NCBI GenBank assembly: GCA_017535725.1
Contig: JAFXTO010000007.1
Span: 1-42,268 of the forward strand
Reading direction: 5' to 3'
Length of the DNA: 42,268 nucleotides
DNA from: Bacteroidaceae bacterium
GTDB taxonomy: Bacteria; Bacteroidota; Bacteroidia; Bacteroidales; Bacteroidaceae
The notes beneath the pieces are model-generated. The model worked only from the letters and a program-made list of their open reading frames with translations. It was not told the DNA's origin and did no database searches. This document shows positions 32,277 to 39,312 of this stretch, in pieces (the first letter of the stretch is position 1; every line of letters begins with the position of its first letter). Both the position numbers and the translations under genes were made by a program.

Positions 32277-34133
32277 TTAACCTTTCTGTTGTAGTAACTG
32301 CGTAAAGTAGGAGGTGAGTTCGCTGACCACGAAGGGCTGGCCTTTGACTTGGTTGAACTGTGCTGGCGTGAAGTTGTCAACCTTCATGCGGAGGTATGCG
32401 GCGAGCTGACCCATGTTCTGTTCGGCCACGACGACCTGCGGGTAGCGCTTCAGTACTTCTGCGGTATTTGCGGGCAGCGGGTTGAGGTATCGGAATTGTG
32501 CAAGAGCCACCTTGTGACCGGCAGCGCGCAGCTCGTCCATTGCTGCATGCAGGTGTCCATAGGTGCTACCGAAGCCCACGATGAGGAGGTCTGCATCATC
32601 GACGTCGCCCTCTACTTCGAGGTCGGGCACTTGGATGCGAGCCACCTTCTCTGCACGCAGGCGTGTCATGAGGTCGTGGTTCTCAGGATTGGTGGAGATT
32701 GCTCCAGTACGGTTGTCCTTTTCCAGTCCTCCGAGGATGTGCTCGAATCCCTCGCGTCCGGGGACAGCCCAGTAGCGGCTTCCTGTCTCGGGGTCACGCA
32801 TGTAAGGTGTCCAGGTGCCGCGCAGCTCTTCGGGAACGTAGGGCGGATTGATAGCGGGCATCTTGTCGAGTTCCGGCAACTTGAAGGCTCCGGAACCGTT
32901 GGCGATGAAGGCATCCGTGAGTAGCACCACAGGGGTCATGTGCTCAAGGGCCATCTTCGAGGCATCGTAGGCGGCCTTGAAACAGTCGGTGGGCGAGAGG
33001 GCAGCCATTACGGGCATCGGACTCTCTCCGTTACGACCGAAGAGCACTTGCAGGAGGTCTGTCTGTTCGGACTTCGTAGGCAGACCCGTGGCAGGACCGC
33101 CGCGTTGTACGTCGAGGACCACGAGGGGCAGTTCCATGATGACGGCCAGGTTCATGGCCTCGCTCTTGAGGCAGATACCGGGGCCCGAGGTGGAGGTCAC
33201 GGCCAGGGCACCAGCAAACGATGCACCGACGGCCGACGAACAGCCTGCAATCTCATCCTCGCACTGTACGGTCTTTACACCCAGCGACTTGTGCTTCGAC
33301 AACTCATGGAGTACATCCGTAGCCGGAGTGATGGGGTAACTGCCTAAATACAGCTGCAAACCTGCCTTCTCGGCAGCGGCGATGAAGCCGTAGGCGGTGG
33401 CCTTGTTACCTGTTATATCCATGTATCGGCCGGGCTGCTTCTGACGTGTCTCGATACGATAGACGTTCATAGCCGACGAATGCGTGTTGTGTCCGTAGTC
33501 GTAGCCTGCTTGGATAACCTTGATATTTGCCTCTGCGATAGCAGGCTTCTTGGCAAACTTCTCGCGCAAGAAGTTGAAGGCCACGTCGAGGTCGCGGCTG
33601 AAGAGCCAGCAGACGAGTCCCAGCGCAAACATATTGCGACATTTGAGCATACCCTTCATATCCATGCCACTATCGGCCAGTGCATCCTTTACCATCGTGG
33701 TCAGCGGGCAGGCGATGACGCGGTCGGGGTCCACGCCCATTTCTGCGATATAGTCCTGCGTCTTGAATTCCGCTTTCTCCAGGTCCTTGGGACCGAAGGA
33801 GTCCGTGTCGATGATGATGGTCGCAGTGGGCTTGGCGTAGCGTAACTGCGTCTTGAAGGCGGCTGCATTCATGGCCACGAGCACGTCGCAGAGGTCACCG
33901 GGAGTAAATACCTTGCTGGCGCCGATGTGAACCTGGAAGCCGCTGACACCCGTCAGCGAGCCTTGCGGGGCACGGATATCGGCGGGGTAGTCGGGGAAGG
34001 TAGAGATACTGTTGCCCACGGTGGCACTGATCGTGGAAAAGATGTTGCCGGCGAGCTGCATGCCATCGCCGCTGTCACCAGAGAAGCGGACCACCACTTG
34101 CTCCAGCTCTTTGATTTCTAATTGTTCTGCCAT
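32277..34133 (-). CDS. korA: 2-oxoacid:ferredoxin oxidoreductase, fused gamma-alpha subunit
   Basis: A 618-residue partner of KorB. The N-terminal gamma part (about 1-190) starts VVVRFSGDSGDGMQLAGN. The alpha part (about 215-600) has the GNKATAYGFIAAAEKAGLQLYLGSYPITPA block (pyruvate/2-oxoglutarate oxidoreductase type) and GPGICLKSEAMNLAV. The gamma-alpha fusion with a separate beta is the usual KorAB arrangement. No ferredoxin-like delta subunit gene is adjacent. A TACTTTTG box lies upstream at 34233-34240. Confidence 0.93.
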   Translation of the reverse strand: MAEQLEIKELEQVVVRFSGDSGDGMQLAGNIFSTISATVGNSISTFPDYPADIRAPQGSLTGVSGFQVHIGASKVFTPGDLCDVLVAMNAAAFKTQLRYAKPTATIIIDTDSFGPKDLEKAEFKTQDYIAEMGVDPDRVIACPLTTMVKDALADSGMDMKGMLKCRNMFALGLVCWLFSRDLDVAFNFLREKFAKKPAIAEANIKVIQAGYDYGHNTHSSAMNVYRIETRQKQPGRYMDITGNKATAYGFIAAAEKAGLQLYLGSYPITPATDVLHELSKHKSLGVKTVQCEDEIAGCSSAVGASFAGALAVTSTSGPGICLKSEAMNLAVIMELPLVVLDVQRGGPATGLPTKSEQTDLLQVLFGRNGESPMPVMAALSPTDCFKAAYDASKMALEHMTPVVLLTDAFIANGSGAFKLPELDKMPAINPPYVPEELRGTWTPYMRDPETGSRYWAVPGREGFEHILGGLEKDNRTGAISTNPENHDLMTRLRAEKVARIQVPDLEVEGDVDDADLLIVGFGSTYGHLHAAMDELRAAGHKVALAQFRYLNPLPANTAEVLKRYPQVVVAEQNMGQLAAYLRMKVDNFTPAQFNQVKGQPFVVSELTSYFTQLLQQKG

Positions 34134-34232
34134 GTATTGTTAAAAATAAACACCCTCGTATACAGCTCGCGCTGCACGGGTTGAACATTGTCAAATGACT
34201 TTTGATGAATACTATCTCTTGCTTTTTCGCTG

Positions 34233-34240
34233 CAAAAGTA
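34233..34240 (-). promoter_or_regulatory. TAnnTTTG promoter box of korAB
   Basis: The minus strand reads TACTTTTGCAGCG about 100 bases upstream of the korA ATG. Confidence 0.6.
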
Positions 34241-34264
34241 GTGATATAATCCTTAAAACAAGGA

Positions 34265-34303
34265 CATGAGGGCACAGAAAAATGCTATTTCTGCGTCCTC
34301 ATG
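34265..34303 (-). terminator. Probable terminator hairpin after the GH27 gene
   Basis: Arms 34265-34280 and 34288-34303 pair over about 16 positions (CATGAGG...CAGAAA against TTTCTG...CCTCATG) with small mismatches. On the minus strand TCCTTGTTTT follows. It sits between the GH27 stop and the korA promoter. Confidence 0.5.
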
Positions 34304-34382
34304 GCGGATTCTTTGACCTATTTAGCTTTGCGCGCGCGTTCCTATTTATAATATTGGCTCGGAACAGTCGCTTCTTATTCTT

Positions 34383-36179
34383 CTATCGGAACAGCAGTTT
34401 CTTGCCCTGTGAGTTGACATAGATGCCCCGCTTCGGCTGGTTCACTCGCTGGCCCTGAAGGTTGTAGAGCGCGTTGGGTTTCGTGGTGGCAGAAGGGGCT
34501 TCCACCCCATCGAGGTCGCCCGTCCGGCGCAGCTGGATGTAGTCAATATTGGGTGCGAAGGACAGGTCGTTGCCCAATCGGATGGTGTTCTGCCCGGGTT
34601 GCAGGGTGATAGAGACGGTGGCAGAAGCCCACCCGTCTGCCCAGGTTCCGGTCTTGAGATTCCTAAGCGAGCGTACGGGTTCATCGTTTACGTAGACATC
34701 CAGGTTTCTGCTCTCGCCGCTAGCATAGTAGATGGAGAGGCGGTATTTGCCCCCCTCGAAACTATAGATGTCACGCCATACCATGTAGTTTCCGGGGTCG
34801 TTGCCTATCCATCCTGCATAGCCTCCGCAGTCCGCGTTGTCGCCGGACTCATAGCGTGCGGAGGGGCGCCCCGAAATCTCCTGATACTGGGGCATCCACG
34901 CTTCCTCGGCCTGATAGCAGGTGCGCTCCACGCGCTTTCCCGTGACAAAGTAGGCGGCGGAGCCATGGGCTGGAATAGTGATGGAGGTACTCTCGCCGAT
35001 GGTGGTCTCCTCGCCTGTCAGGCAGTTGTACATCGTGGCCGAGTCGGTCATCTCGATGGAGGAGAGTTGGAATTTCGTCGTGGCCTCCTTGTCGCTCAGG
35101 TTCATGATGACCACGGCGCGCTTGGGGCCGTGAAGCTGTTCCACGTCCTTGGCTACCGTATAGACTTCTCCTTTCTTGGCCACCACGGGGGCACCCAGTC
35201 CCAGCGAGTCCTGGTTCATGGCTATCAGGTCTTGGTTCTTCAGCAGCTTCAGCGATGCGGCCGGAATGTTCCTCAGGTCACAACCGATGAGCAGCGGAGA
35301 GCTGCAGATGCACCAGTAGGCCATGTGTGTGATTTCCTCGTCGCGGCTCAGCGAGCGCCCGATTTCGAGCATATCCATGTCGTTGTAGTGGCCGCGGCTG
35401 GTGTAGGATTGGATGTAGAGGTTCTCCTTGATGATGCTCTTCACGGACTCCCACGCACAGTAGATGTCCCCCGTCGTTCGCCACGAGTCGCAGATGCCGT
35501 CCACCCACGTCCCCGGATAGGCCCATCTGCAGATATTGAAGACGATGGGCTTGTCCATTTCCAGAGCGCTCTTTTGTATGGCCTTGGAGATGCGGGTGTA
35601 TTGTAGGCTGTCGTTGAGGTTCAGGTGGATGCCGCCGCAGTAGTCCACCTTGATGAAGTCAAAATTCCATTCGTTGAAGTACAGCTGACAGTCCTCTTCT
35701 TCATGGCCGTAGAAGCCTACTCCGAGACCGTAGGCCTGCATGTTTCCAGAGCCACAGGTGTTGTCGCCGGCGTCGGAATAGATACCTGCCATGAGTCCTT
35801 TCTTGTGGATGTAGTCCGTCAGGTATTTCATGCCACGGGGAAAGAGCCTGGTGTTGAGAATCAGCTTGCCGTCGGCACCGCGTCCATTCCAGAAACCGTC
35901 GTCAATATTAATATAGGTGTATCCGGCTTTGGACAAGCCCGTCCGCACCATGGCGTCGGCTTGCTCCTTGATGAGGCTCTCGCTGATGTTGAGCGCGAAG
36001 GTGTTCCATGAGCTCCATCCCATCGTGGGGGTACGGGTGGAAGGATAGGTGTTGGAGGTGGGTTCCGACTGTGCACGGGTGCTGGTGCAGAGCCCGGCAA
36101 TCAGCAAGGTGGCGAACAGGCGACCCATGGAACTGAAAAAGTGGTCCGTATGGCAGAATTTGAGGTACTTCATAATCAT
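34383..36179 (-). CDS. Secreted GH27 alpha-galactosidase with C-terminal carbohydrate-binding module
   Basis: A 598-residue enzyme that removes terminal alpha-galactose. The N-terminus carries a signal peptide after a short charged lead (hydrophobic ATLLIAGLCTSTRAQ, about 22-36); the ATG at 36173 is an equal candidate. GH27 marks: PTMGWSSWNTF, YINIDDGFW, nucleophile Asp179 in IKVDYCGG and acid/base Asp238 in WRTTGDI. A beta-domain follows to about 425, then a CBM6/35-like jelly roll (about 430-565, with GYAGWIGNDPGNYMVW and ending FAPNIDYIQL). The final 30 residues form the tail shared with the GH29 and GH95 enzymes. Promoter TAACTTTG at 36210-36217. Family call firm. Confidence 0.93.
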   Translation of the reverse strand: MIMKYLKFCHTDHFFSSMGRLFATLLIAGLCTSTRAQSEPTSNTYPSTRTPTMGWSSWNTFALNISESLIKEQADAMVRTGLSKAGYTYINIDDGFWNGRGADGKLILNTRLFPRGMKYLTDYIHKKGLMAGIYSDAGDNTCGSGNMQAYGLGVGFYGHEEEDCQLYFNEWNFDFIKVDYCGGIHLNLNDSLQYTRISKAIQKSALEMDKPIVFNICRWAYPGTWVDGICDSWRTTGDIYCAWESVKSIIKENLYIQSYTSRGHYNDMDMLEIGRSLSRDEEITHMAYWCICSSPLLIGCDLRNIPAASLKLLKNQDLIAMNQDSLGLGAPVVAKKGEVYTVAKDVEQLHGPKRAVVIMNLSDKEATTKFQLSSIEMTDSATMYNCLTGEETTIGESTSITIPAHGSAAYFVTGKRVERTCYQAEEAWMPQYQEISGRPSARYESGDNADCGGYAGWIGNDPGNYMVWRDIYSFEGGKYRLSIYYASGESRNLDVYVNDEPVRSLRNLKTGTWADGWASATVSITLQPGQNTIRLGNDLSFAPNIDYIQLRRTGDLDGVEAPSATTKPNALYNLQGQRVNQPKRGIYVNSQGKKLLFR

Positions 36180-36209
36180 TTCTTGTGGGAGAACGTGTCA
36201 ATTTGGTGG

Positions 36210-36217
36210 CAAAGTTA
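36210..36217 (-). promoter_or_regulatory. TAnnTTTG promoter box of the GH27 gene
   Basis: The minus strand reads TAACTTTGCCACC, about 31 bases before the GH27 start. It is divergent from the promoter of the flavodiiron gene at 36282. Confidence 0.55.
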
Positions 36218-36281
36218 TAAAAAATACTCCGCAGGAGTCCACAAAAGGAGGACATTTTTCGTTTCCTCCACAGAAAATACC

Positions 36282-36289
36282 TATCTTTG
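36282..36289 (+). promoter_or_regulatory. TAnnTTTG promoter box of the flavodiiron gene
   Basis: TATCTTTGCGCCGC lies 31 bases before the ATG at 36320. Confidence 0.6.
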
Positions 36290-36319
36290 CGCCGCAAAAA
36301 GAAAAAAACGCTCCTCATT

Positions 36320-37489
36320 ATGACCAAAAACATTACTGCTGATATCCGTTACATCGGTGTCGACGACCCCACACAGAATCTCTTCGAAAGCCAGTACGCC
36401 ACGCCCGATGGCATGTGCTATAACTCATACGTCATCCTCGACGATAAAATAGCCGTCCTCGACACCAGCGATAGTCGTACCCTCGCTTCCTGGAAGGACA
36501 ACCTCTCCGAGGTTCTCGCTGGTCGCCAGCCCGACTACCTCATCGTTCATCATCTGGAACCCGACCACGCCAGCGGTATCGCCGACGTCTGTGCCCAGTA
36601 CCCCGCCTTGCAGATTGTCTGCTCCGCCAAAGCCCTGCAGATGATGCCCCAGTACTTCGATGCCGACCTTCTCCAGGACCGTGTGCTCACCGTCAAGGAG
36701 GGTGACACCCTCTCCCTCGGTCGCCACACCCTGCGCTTCATCATGGCGCCTATGGTCCACTGGCCCGAAGTCATGGTCAGCTACGACGATGCCGACTGCG
36801 TGCTCTTCTCCGCCGACGGCTTCGGCAAGTTTGGCGTCTATGATGCCGACGCGGACGATTGGGCCTGCGAGGCACGGCGCTACTATTTTAATATCGTCGG
36901 CAAGTATGGCGGCCCCGTCGCCACACTCCTTAAGAAAGCTGCAGCCTTGGACATCCAGCAGATTCTGCCCCTCCACGGCCCAGTCCTCTCCAGCGAGCAG
37001 TTGGCCGAGGCCCTGCGTCTCTACGGCATCTGGTCGTCCTACGGCGTAGAGACCGACGGTGTCTTCATCGCCCACGCCAGCATTCATGGCAACACCGCTG
37101 ACGCCGCTCTCCGACTCATGGACATTCTCAAACAGAAGGGGTGCCCGAAGGTTGCCATCAGCGACCTCTGCCGCGACGACCTCGGCGAAGCCATCGAGGA
37201 CGCCTTCCGCTACGGCAAGATGATTTGCATGGCCTCCAGTTACGATGCCAGCGTCTTCCCGCCCATGTACGATTTCCTCCACCACCTTGAACTCAAGGCC
37301 TACCAGCAACGTCGAGTCGCACTCGTGGAGAACGGGTCGTGGGCTCCTTCCGCCGCCAAGACCATGCGCCACCTGCTCGAAGGCATGAAGCAGCTGGAAA
37401 TCGTGGAACCCGTAGTCACCCTACGCGGACGTCTCAAGGACACCGACCTCCCTCAGCTCGAAGCCTTGGCCGATGCCATCCTTGCCTGA
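36320..37489 (+). CDS. Flavodiiron protein (FprA-type)
   Basis: A 389-residue A-type flavoprotein that reduces O2 to water, or NO to N2O, in anaerobes. The metallo-beta-lactamase-like domain (about 1-245) has the di-iron motif His78-x-Glu80-x-Asp82-His83, a later His in MAPMVHWPE, Asp in FSADGFGKFG and a final His in LPLHGPVLS. The flavodoxin domain (about 255-388) has VFIAHASIHGNTADAA for FMN binding. No rubredoxin fusion. A frame start at 36287 lies in the promoter box, so 36320 is used. An oxidative-stress role fits an obligate anaerobe. Confidence 0.93.
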   Translation: MTKNITADIRYIGVDDPTQNLFESQYATPDGMCYNSYVILDDKIAVLDTSDSRTLASWKDNLSEVLAGRQPDYLIVHHLEPDHASGIADVCAQYPALQIVCSAKALQMMPQYFDADLLQDRVLTVKEGDTLSLGRHTLRFIMAPMVHWPEVMVSYDDADCVLFSADGFGKFGVYDADADDWACEARRYYFNIVGKYGGPVATLLKKAAALDIQQILPLHGPVLSSEQLAEALRLYGIWSSYGVETDGVFIAHASIHGNTADAALRLMDILKQKGCPKVAISDLCRDDLGEAIEDAFRYGKMICMASSYDASVFPPMYDFLHHLELKAYQQRRVALVENGSWAPSAAKTMRHLLEGMKQLEIVEPVVTLRGRLKDTDLPQLEALADAILA

Positions 37490-37504
37490 GCCCTGCAGAC
37501 CCTT

Positions 37505-37605
37505 CCTGAAAACATTTCGTTTTCCTACCCTCCCTCCTATTTTTTCCCTCCTTTTTGCAGTTCAATGCAAAATAATCGCTATCTTCATGCCCGATAAGGG
37601 CATGA
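37505..37605. repeat. Direct repeat copy A
   Basis: Bases 37505-37585 match 38329-38411 (copy B) at most positions, including CTATTTTTTCCC, CCTTTTTGCAG and AATGCAAAATAATC. Copy A then continues into a hairpin CATGCCC-GATAA-GGGCATG (37586-37604). The two copies flank the toxin-antitoxin remnant. Confidence 0.7.
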
Positions 37606-37668
37606 AGAGTGCTATTTATGGGTCATTGAGAACCTTGGCGAAGATGCCTGAGTCAAATCTTATCTCTT

Positions 37669-37890
37669 TCAATCTAGTTTTCGTACTTCACCCCAGGCAT
37701 TAGGCTGAAGTGCTTGATGTTGTCTCTCATAGTTACCACTATTCAGCGCACCGTATGTCAATTCTGCAAGCGAAATCTCGGAGGCAAAGATTTGATCAAC
37801 ATCCATTGCATCCACACGTTCTTTGACTCCATAGCGTTCGCGGAAATACTCAATCCAAGTGCAGGTGTCCAAAATATACTCCTCCGTCAG
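37669..37890 (-). pseudogene. Truncated VapC-like PIN-domain toxin
   Basis: The frame encodes YILDTCTWIEYFRERYGVK and EISLAELTYGALNSGN, the first half of a PIN-domain ribonuclease, including the first Asp and the conserved Glu. It ends after about 73 codons with an unrelated tail, while VapC toxins are about 130 residues, so the last active-site acids are missing. The expected start overlapping the antitoxin stop as ATGA appears as CTGA (CTG at 37888-37890); the next possible start is TTG at 37872. Both defects suggest an inactive remnant. Confidence 0.7.
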
Positions 37891-38177
37891 TCATCCAGAT
37901 TAATGTCAAGCATAAATTCATTTTTACGACCATCCTTAATGGCAGCTTCCATTCGGTCTGCATCTGGGTCATCCTTCCAACTGCCGGCAAGTGACATAAG
38001 TCCGCGCTTGCGCTCTTCTTTGGAAAGCATTCGTTCTCCAGGCGTTTCCTTTGTCTTTGCCAAAGACTCTGTCAAAAAGAAAATAACAATCTTCTTCTCC
38101 TCGGAGCTCAAACCCTCTAACAAACTGGTATATGGTGCCATTGGAGTCTCAGCGATACGTCTTGCTAATGCTGTCAT
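37887..38177 (-). CDS. Antitoxin-like protein upstream of the VapC remnant
   Basis: A 96-residue small acidic/basic protein with SLLEGLSSEEKKIVIFFLTESL and LAGSWKDDPDADRMEAAIKDGR. The second block resembles antitoxins paired with PIN toxins in Bacteroides (neutralising C-terminal tail). Start at 38177 (MTALARRI) is preferred over 38207, because a minus-strand TACTTTTG box at 38205-38212 would leave no leader for the latter. No classical DNA-binding domain was recognised. The toxin gene is broken, so the antitoxin may be a leftover or protect against related toxins elsewhere. Confidence 0.6.
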   Translation of the reverse strand: MTALARRIAETPMAPYTSLLEGLSSEEKKIVIFFLTESLAKTKETPGERMLSKEERKRGLMSLAGSWKDDPDADRMEAAIKDGRKNEFMLDINLDD

Positions 38178-38204
38178 AACTTCAGATTCTTTTGTTTTGT
38201 GCTG

Positions 38205-38212
38205 CAAAAGTA
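38205..38212 (-). promoter_or_regulatory. TAnnTTTG promoter box of the antitoxin gene
   Basis: The minus strand reads TACTTTTGCAGCAC, about 28 bases ahead of the ATG at 38177. Confidence 0.5.
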
Positions 38213-38328
38213 CATATTCCCTTTGAATTGATAAACAAAAACACCATAAAAATAATACAAACAGACTAAAACAGGCCCATTTCGAGCTTCAAGCACGAAG
38301 ATAAACGTGCGGCTATTCCTGATAGTGC

Positions 38329-38411
38329 CCTGAAAAACATTCTGTTTTTCTCCCATCCATCCTATTTTTTCCCGCCTTTTTGCAGCGCAATGCAAAATAA
38401 TCACCATCTTT
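38329..38411. repeat. Direct repeat copy B
   Basis: Counterpart of copy A at 37505-37585, about 82 bases with scattered differences. It may be an old duplication or the borders of an inserted cassette of about 820 bases. Confidence 0.7.
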
Positions 38412-38469
38412 CCTCTATAAATAGAGAACATTTTTATCTCGACTGGCTTATAATTTCGAAAATTATGTC

Positions 38470-38538
38470 TATCTTTGTGCCCGAAAGGGCACGAAGCGGC
38501 TCCGATGCGAGCCGTGGGAAACCTCAGCGGAGGTGCCC
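38470..38538 (+). ncRNA. Promoter followed by three consecutive hairpins (candidate small RNA)
   Basis: TATCTTTG at 38470-38477 is followed at once by three stems: GTGCCC-GAAA-GGGCAC (38477-38492, GNRA-type loop), CGGCTC-CGATGC-GAGCCG (38497-38514) and ACCTC-AGCG-GAGGT (38521-38534). No reading frame. A weaker version of the first stem follows copy A. It could be a small structured RNA or a leader; no named RNA family recognised. Confidence 0.4.
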
Positions 38539-38673
38539 TATCAAATCTTATTGGAAGTATTAAACGTTTGCCGTTTCTCGCCATTTCTTCCTATTATTTC
38601 GCAAAAACGGCTAAATCTTTATCTTCTTTAGAAGATTTTTGGAAATCTATAAGGTAAATAGAAGGAAAAAACG

Positions 38674-38681
38674 TATTTTTG
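38674..38681 (+). promoter_or_regulatory. TAnnTTTG promoter box upstream of the RiPP cluster
   Basis: TATTTTTGCAGCG lies about 300 bases ahead of the RiPP precursor. Transcription should begin near 38687. Confidence 0.55.
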
Positions 38682-38686
38682 CAGCG

Positions 38687-38912
38687 ACAAAGCCAGTCCA
38701 AAGCTTTCTGAAGCCAGCAAAGGCTGATGACTGTGAGGGCAGGGCGGGTCAAAACAAACATCGATGGAATCCAGAGGTTGAGAACACCATTTGTAAGGAC
38801 AGCCGAAGGGAAAGGACGTTTTCTGAACGCAACTTGTCTACGTGTTCAAACTTCGCAACTTAGAAATGAACACTTGAATAGGCGCGGAGGAACAAGCTCC
38901 CACGTCTTTTTT
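38687..38912 (+). ncRNA. Candidate non-coding RNA or attenuated leader ahead of the RiPP genes
   Basis: About 225 bases between a promoter and a terminator without a convincing gene. A stem GTGTTCA (38842-38848) / TGAACAC (38867-38873) and the terminal hairpin are clear. The unit is neither tmRNA, RNase P RNA nor SRP RNA by their usual core motifs. It could be an independent small RNA or a leader that controls read-through into the precursor gene. Confidence 0.45.
38881..38912 (+). terminator. Intrinsic terminator before the RiPP precursor
   Basis: GGCG and GGAG (38881-38889) pair with CTCC and CGTC (38897-38906) around GAACAAG, followed by six T. It lies 71 bases before the precursor ATG. 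Confidence 0.65.
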
Positions 38913-38982
38913 ATTTCCAAATATTTAACTTAGTATTAACGCTGAATTGGGGAGTTAGGAGGCACAAAGACTTCTTAAAGTT

Positions 38983-39255
38983 ATGAAGGAAAACGAAAAG
39001 AACGAAGAGCTCCTTTCGCGAAGGGAGTTTTTCAAGAGCGCAGCCAAAGGAGTACTGCCTATTCTTGGATTGACAATTCTGGAACCGACTCTGTTGTCTT
39101 CCTGTAAAAAAGATGAATGCAGCGGCGACTGCGTTGTCAGTTGTTCTGATAGTTGTGTAACAGGGTGTAGGAATTCTTGCGATGCCAGTTGCACAAGTGG
39201 GTGTACCAACACTTGTCAAACAACATGCTCTAGACTCAATATGGGTCAGTTGTAA
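38983..39255 (+). CDS. CXXX-repeat RiPP precursor with Tat motif and lipobox
   Basis: A 90-residue peptide with three parts. Residues 1-11 are a charged lead. Residues 12-41 read SRREFFK (twin Arg at 13-14), then a hydrophobic run GVLPILGLTILEPT and LLSSC with Cys41, so it looks like a Tat-dependent lipoprotein signal. Residues 46-82 carry ten cysteines exactly four apart (46, 50, 54, 58, 62, 66, 70, 74, 78, 82) separated by small and polar triplets rich in Ser, Thr, Gly, Asp and Asn. This is the target-peptide pattern of CXXX-repeat radical SAM systems in Bacteroidales. A GGAG/AGGAGG stretch lies upstream (38951-38961). The core is probably modified by the next two proteins, perhaps by thioether links; the product is unknown. 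Confidence 0.85.
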   Translation: MKENEKNEELLSRREFFKSAAKGVLPILGLTILEPTLLSSCKKDECSGDCVVSCSDSCVTGCRNSCDASCTSGCTNTCQTTCSRLNMGQL

Positions 39256-39312
39256 AACAACGGTTTTAGGCTATATATGGGTGGCTGAGCTTTTGGTAGC
39301 AAATTATAGAAC

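Noticed and set aside
34312-34330. TTTG and TAGCTTTG as a plus-strand promoter after the GH27 gene
   Set aside because: The two boxes are only 7 bases apart and would drive antisense RNA into GH27; probably chance.
34599-35606. 335-codon plus-strand frame opposite the GH27 gene
   Set aside because: Shadow of GH27; sequence is low in recognisable structure.
38497-38534. Group II intron domain V
   Set aside because: GAGCCG is present but the closing strand and bulge pattern of domain V are absent and no reverse transcriptase gene is nearby.
38727-38933. 68-codon frame in the leader of the RiPP cluster
   Set aside because: It crosses the intrinsic terminator hairpin and T-run and has no family resemblance; the region is better read as RNA.
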